The position numbers were made by a program, and so were the translations under genes. A model generated the notes under the pieces. The model was not told the origin of the DNA. It ran no database searches and was given only the letters and a program-made list of their open reading frames with translations. A DNA stretch of 46,383 bases from Candidatus Magasanikbacteria bacterium CG1_02_41_34 (lineage in GTDB: Bacteria; Patescibacteriota; Patescibacteriia; Magasanikbacterales; UBA922), in assembly GCA_001871445.1 (NCBI GenBank), contig MNVD01000022.1, forward strand, positions 1-46,383, in the 5' to 3' direction. Below, piece by piece: positions 46,264 to 46,383 of the stretch. Position 1 is the stretch's first letter; the number at the start of each line of letters is the position of its first letter.

Positions 46264-46383
46264 TCAAACAGCAATTGGAAATGAAATCTTCTCATAACTT
46301 TCATATCCTTTCTTTTTTGTGTCATTCGCGTTCCAGTCAAAGATTGATGTAAAATTTCCTGTTTCTATTGTACAGAGTTTGTG
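46264..46383 (-). CDS. thyA: Probable thymidylate synthase, C-terminal 39 residues, cut by window edge
   Basis: The minus-strand frame open from the window edge ends TGA at 46266-46264 and encodes a tail finishing GYESYEKISFPIAV. The ThyA family typically ends with a GY-x(2-4)-P-x-I-x-x-P-(I/V)-A-V sequence in which the terminal carboxylate takes part in closure over the substrate. Together with folA three bases downstream this supports thyA, but only the extreme C-terminus is visible, so the call is provisional. Confidence 0.6.
   Translation of the reverse strand, partial: HKLCTIETGNFTSIFDWNANDTKKKGYESYEKISFPIAV

Noticed and set aside
1-46383. TGA recoding (as in some CPR lineages)
   Set aside because: TGA ends several genes at natural C-termini (for example pyrF and thyA), and conserved Gly/Trp positions use GGN and TGG.
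1-46383. tRNA or rRNA genes
   Set aside because: Reading both strands I found no cloverleaf with a GGTTCGA-type arm and CCA end, and no rRNA-like stretch. A tRNAscan run could still find an unusual one.

Overview
The window is a dense bacterial chromosome segment, moderately AT-rich, that uses the standard code (TGA is a real stop, for example at the ends of pyrF and the partial thyA). Most genes lack an obvious Shine-Dalgarno sequence. The gene content suggests a Patescibacteria/CPR-type genome, probably Parcubacteria-like: many small VirB2/TrbC-like pilin proteins, minor prepilins with a PilB-type ATPase, and lone genes without their usual partners. This placement is an inference from gene content; no rRNA lies in the window and I see no tRNA gene.

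Layout. 1-366: 3' end of an IS200/IS605 transposase with its right-end hairpin, then a terminator and a palindromic element. 373-4762 (minus): S-adenosylhomocysteinase, a Ca2+/cation antiporter, a frameshifted HD phosphohydrolase and a PfkB-family kinase. 4896-7777: an ABC exporter, a GC-richer orphan gene bounded by a strong stem-loop, and a coiled-coil protein on a divergent promoter. 7906-11902: three genes with type IV pilin-like N-termini, encoding minor pseudopilins. 12025-23532: galU followed by a long same-strand array in which eleven genes carry the same two-helix membrane module, alone or fused to large exported domains (an alpha/beta hydrolase plus SH3-like domain, Cys-rich tails, beta-rich ectodomains). 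Interleaved with them are a four-helix-bundle protein and an orphan solute-binding lipoprotein. Degenerate CACGTAACA-type repeats fill the intergenic spaces of the 7.8-17.4 kb part.

23602-30288: a glycosyltransferase, FtsH, a polytopic membrane protein, a GspE/PilB ATPase and a membrane-anchored baseplate-J-like protein. 30386-33037: a second GC-richer orphan gene, then a convincing T-box riboswitch in front of thrS. 33048-36042: a repeat-containing unknown protein, miaA and a basic unknown protein.

36043-46383 (minus): a pyrimidine and thymidylate region. A tight seven-gene operon (pyrB, pyrI, pyrC, an ornithine-carbamoyltransferase-like gene, pyrD, pyrE and a eukaryote/URA3-type pyrF) covers aspartate to UMP apart from carbamoyl phosphate synthesis. 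Ahead of pyrB lies a terminator preceded by a short leader ORF, an apparent attenuator. Upstream are gatB, a membrane protein, tmk, folA and the 3' end of a probable thyA.

The most interesting parts are the diversified two-helix pilin-module array with its hydrolase fusion, the T-box in front of thrS, the pyrB leader/attenuator, the atypical carbamoyltransferase inside the pyr operon, and the two GC-rich single-gene cassettes.
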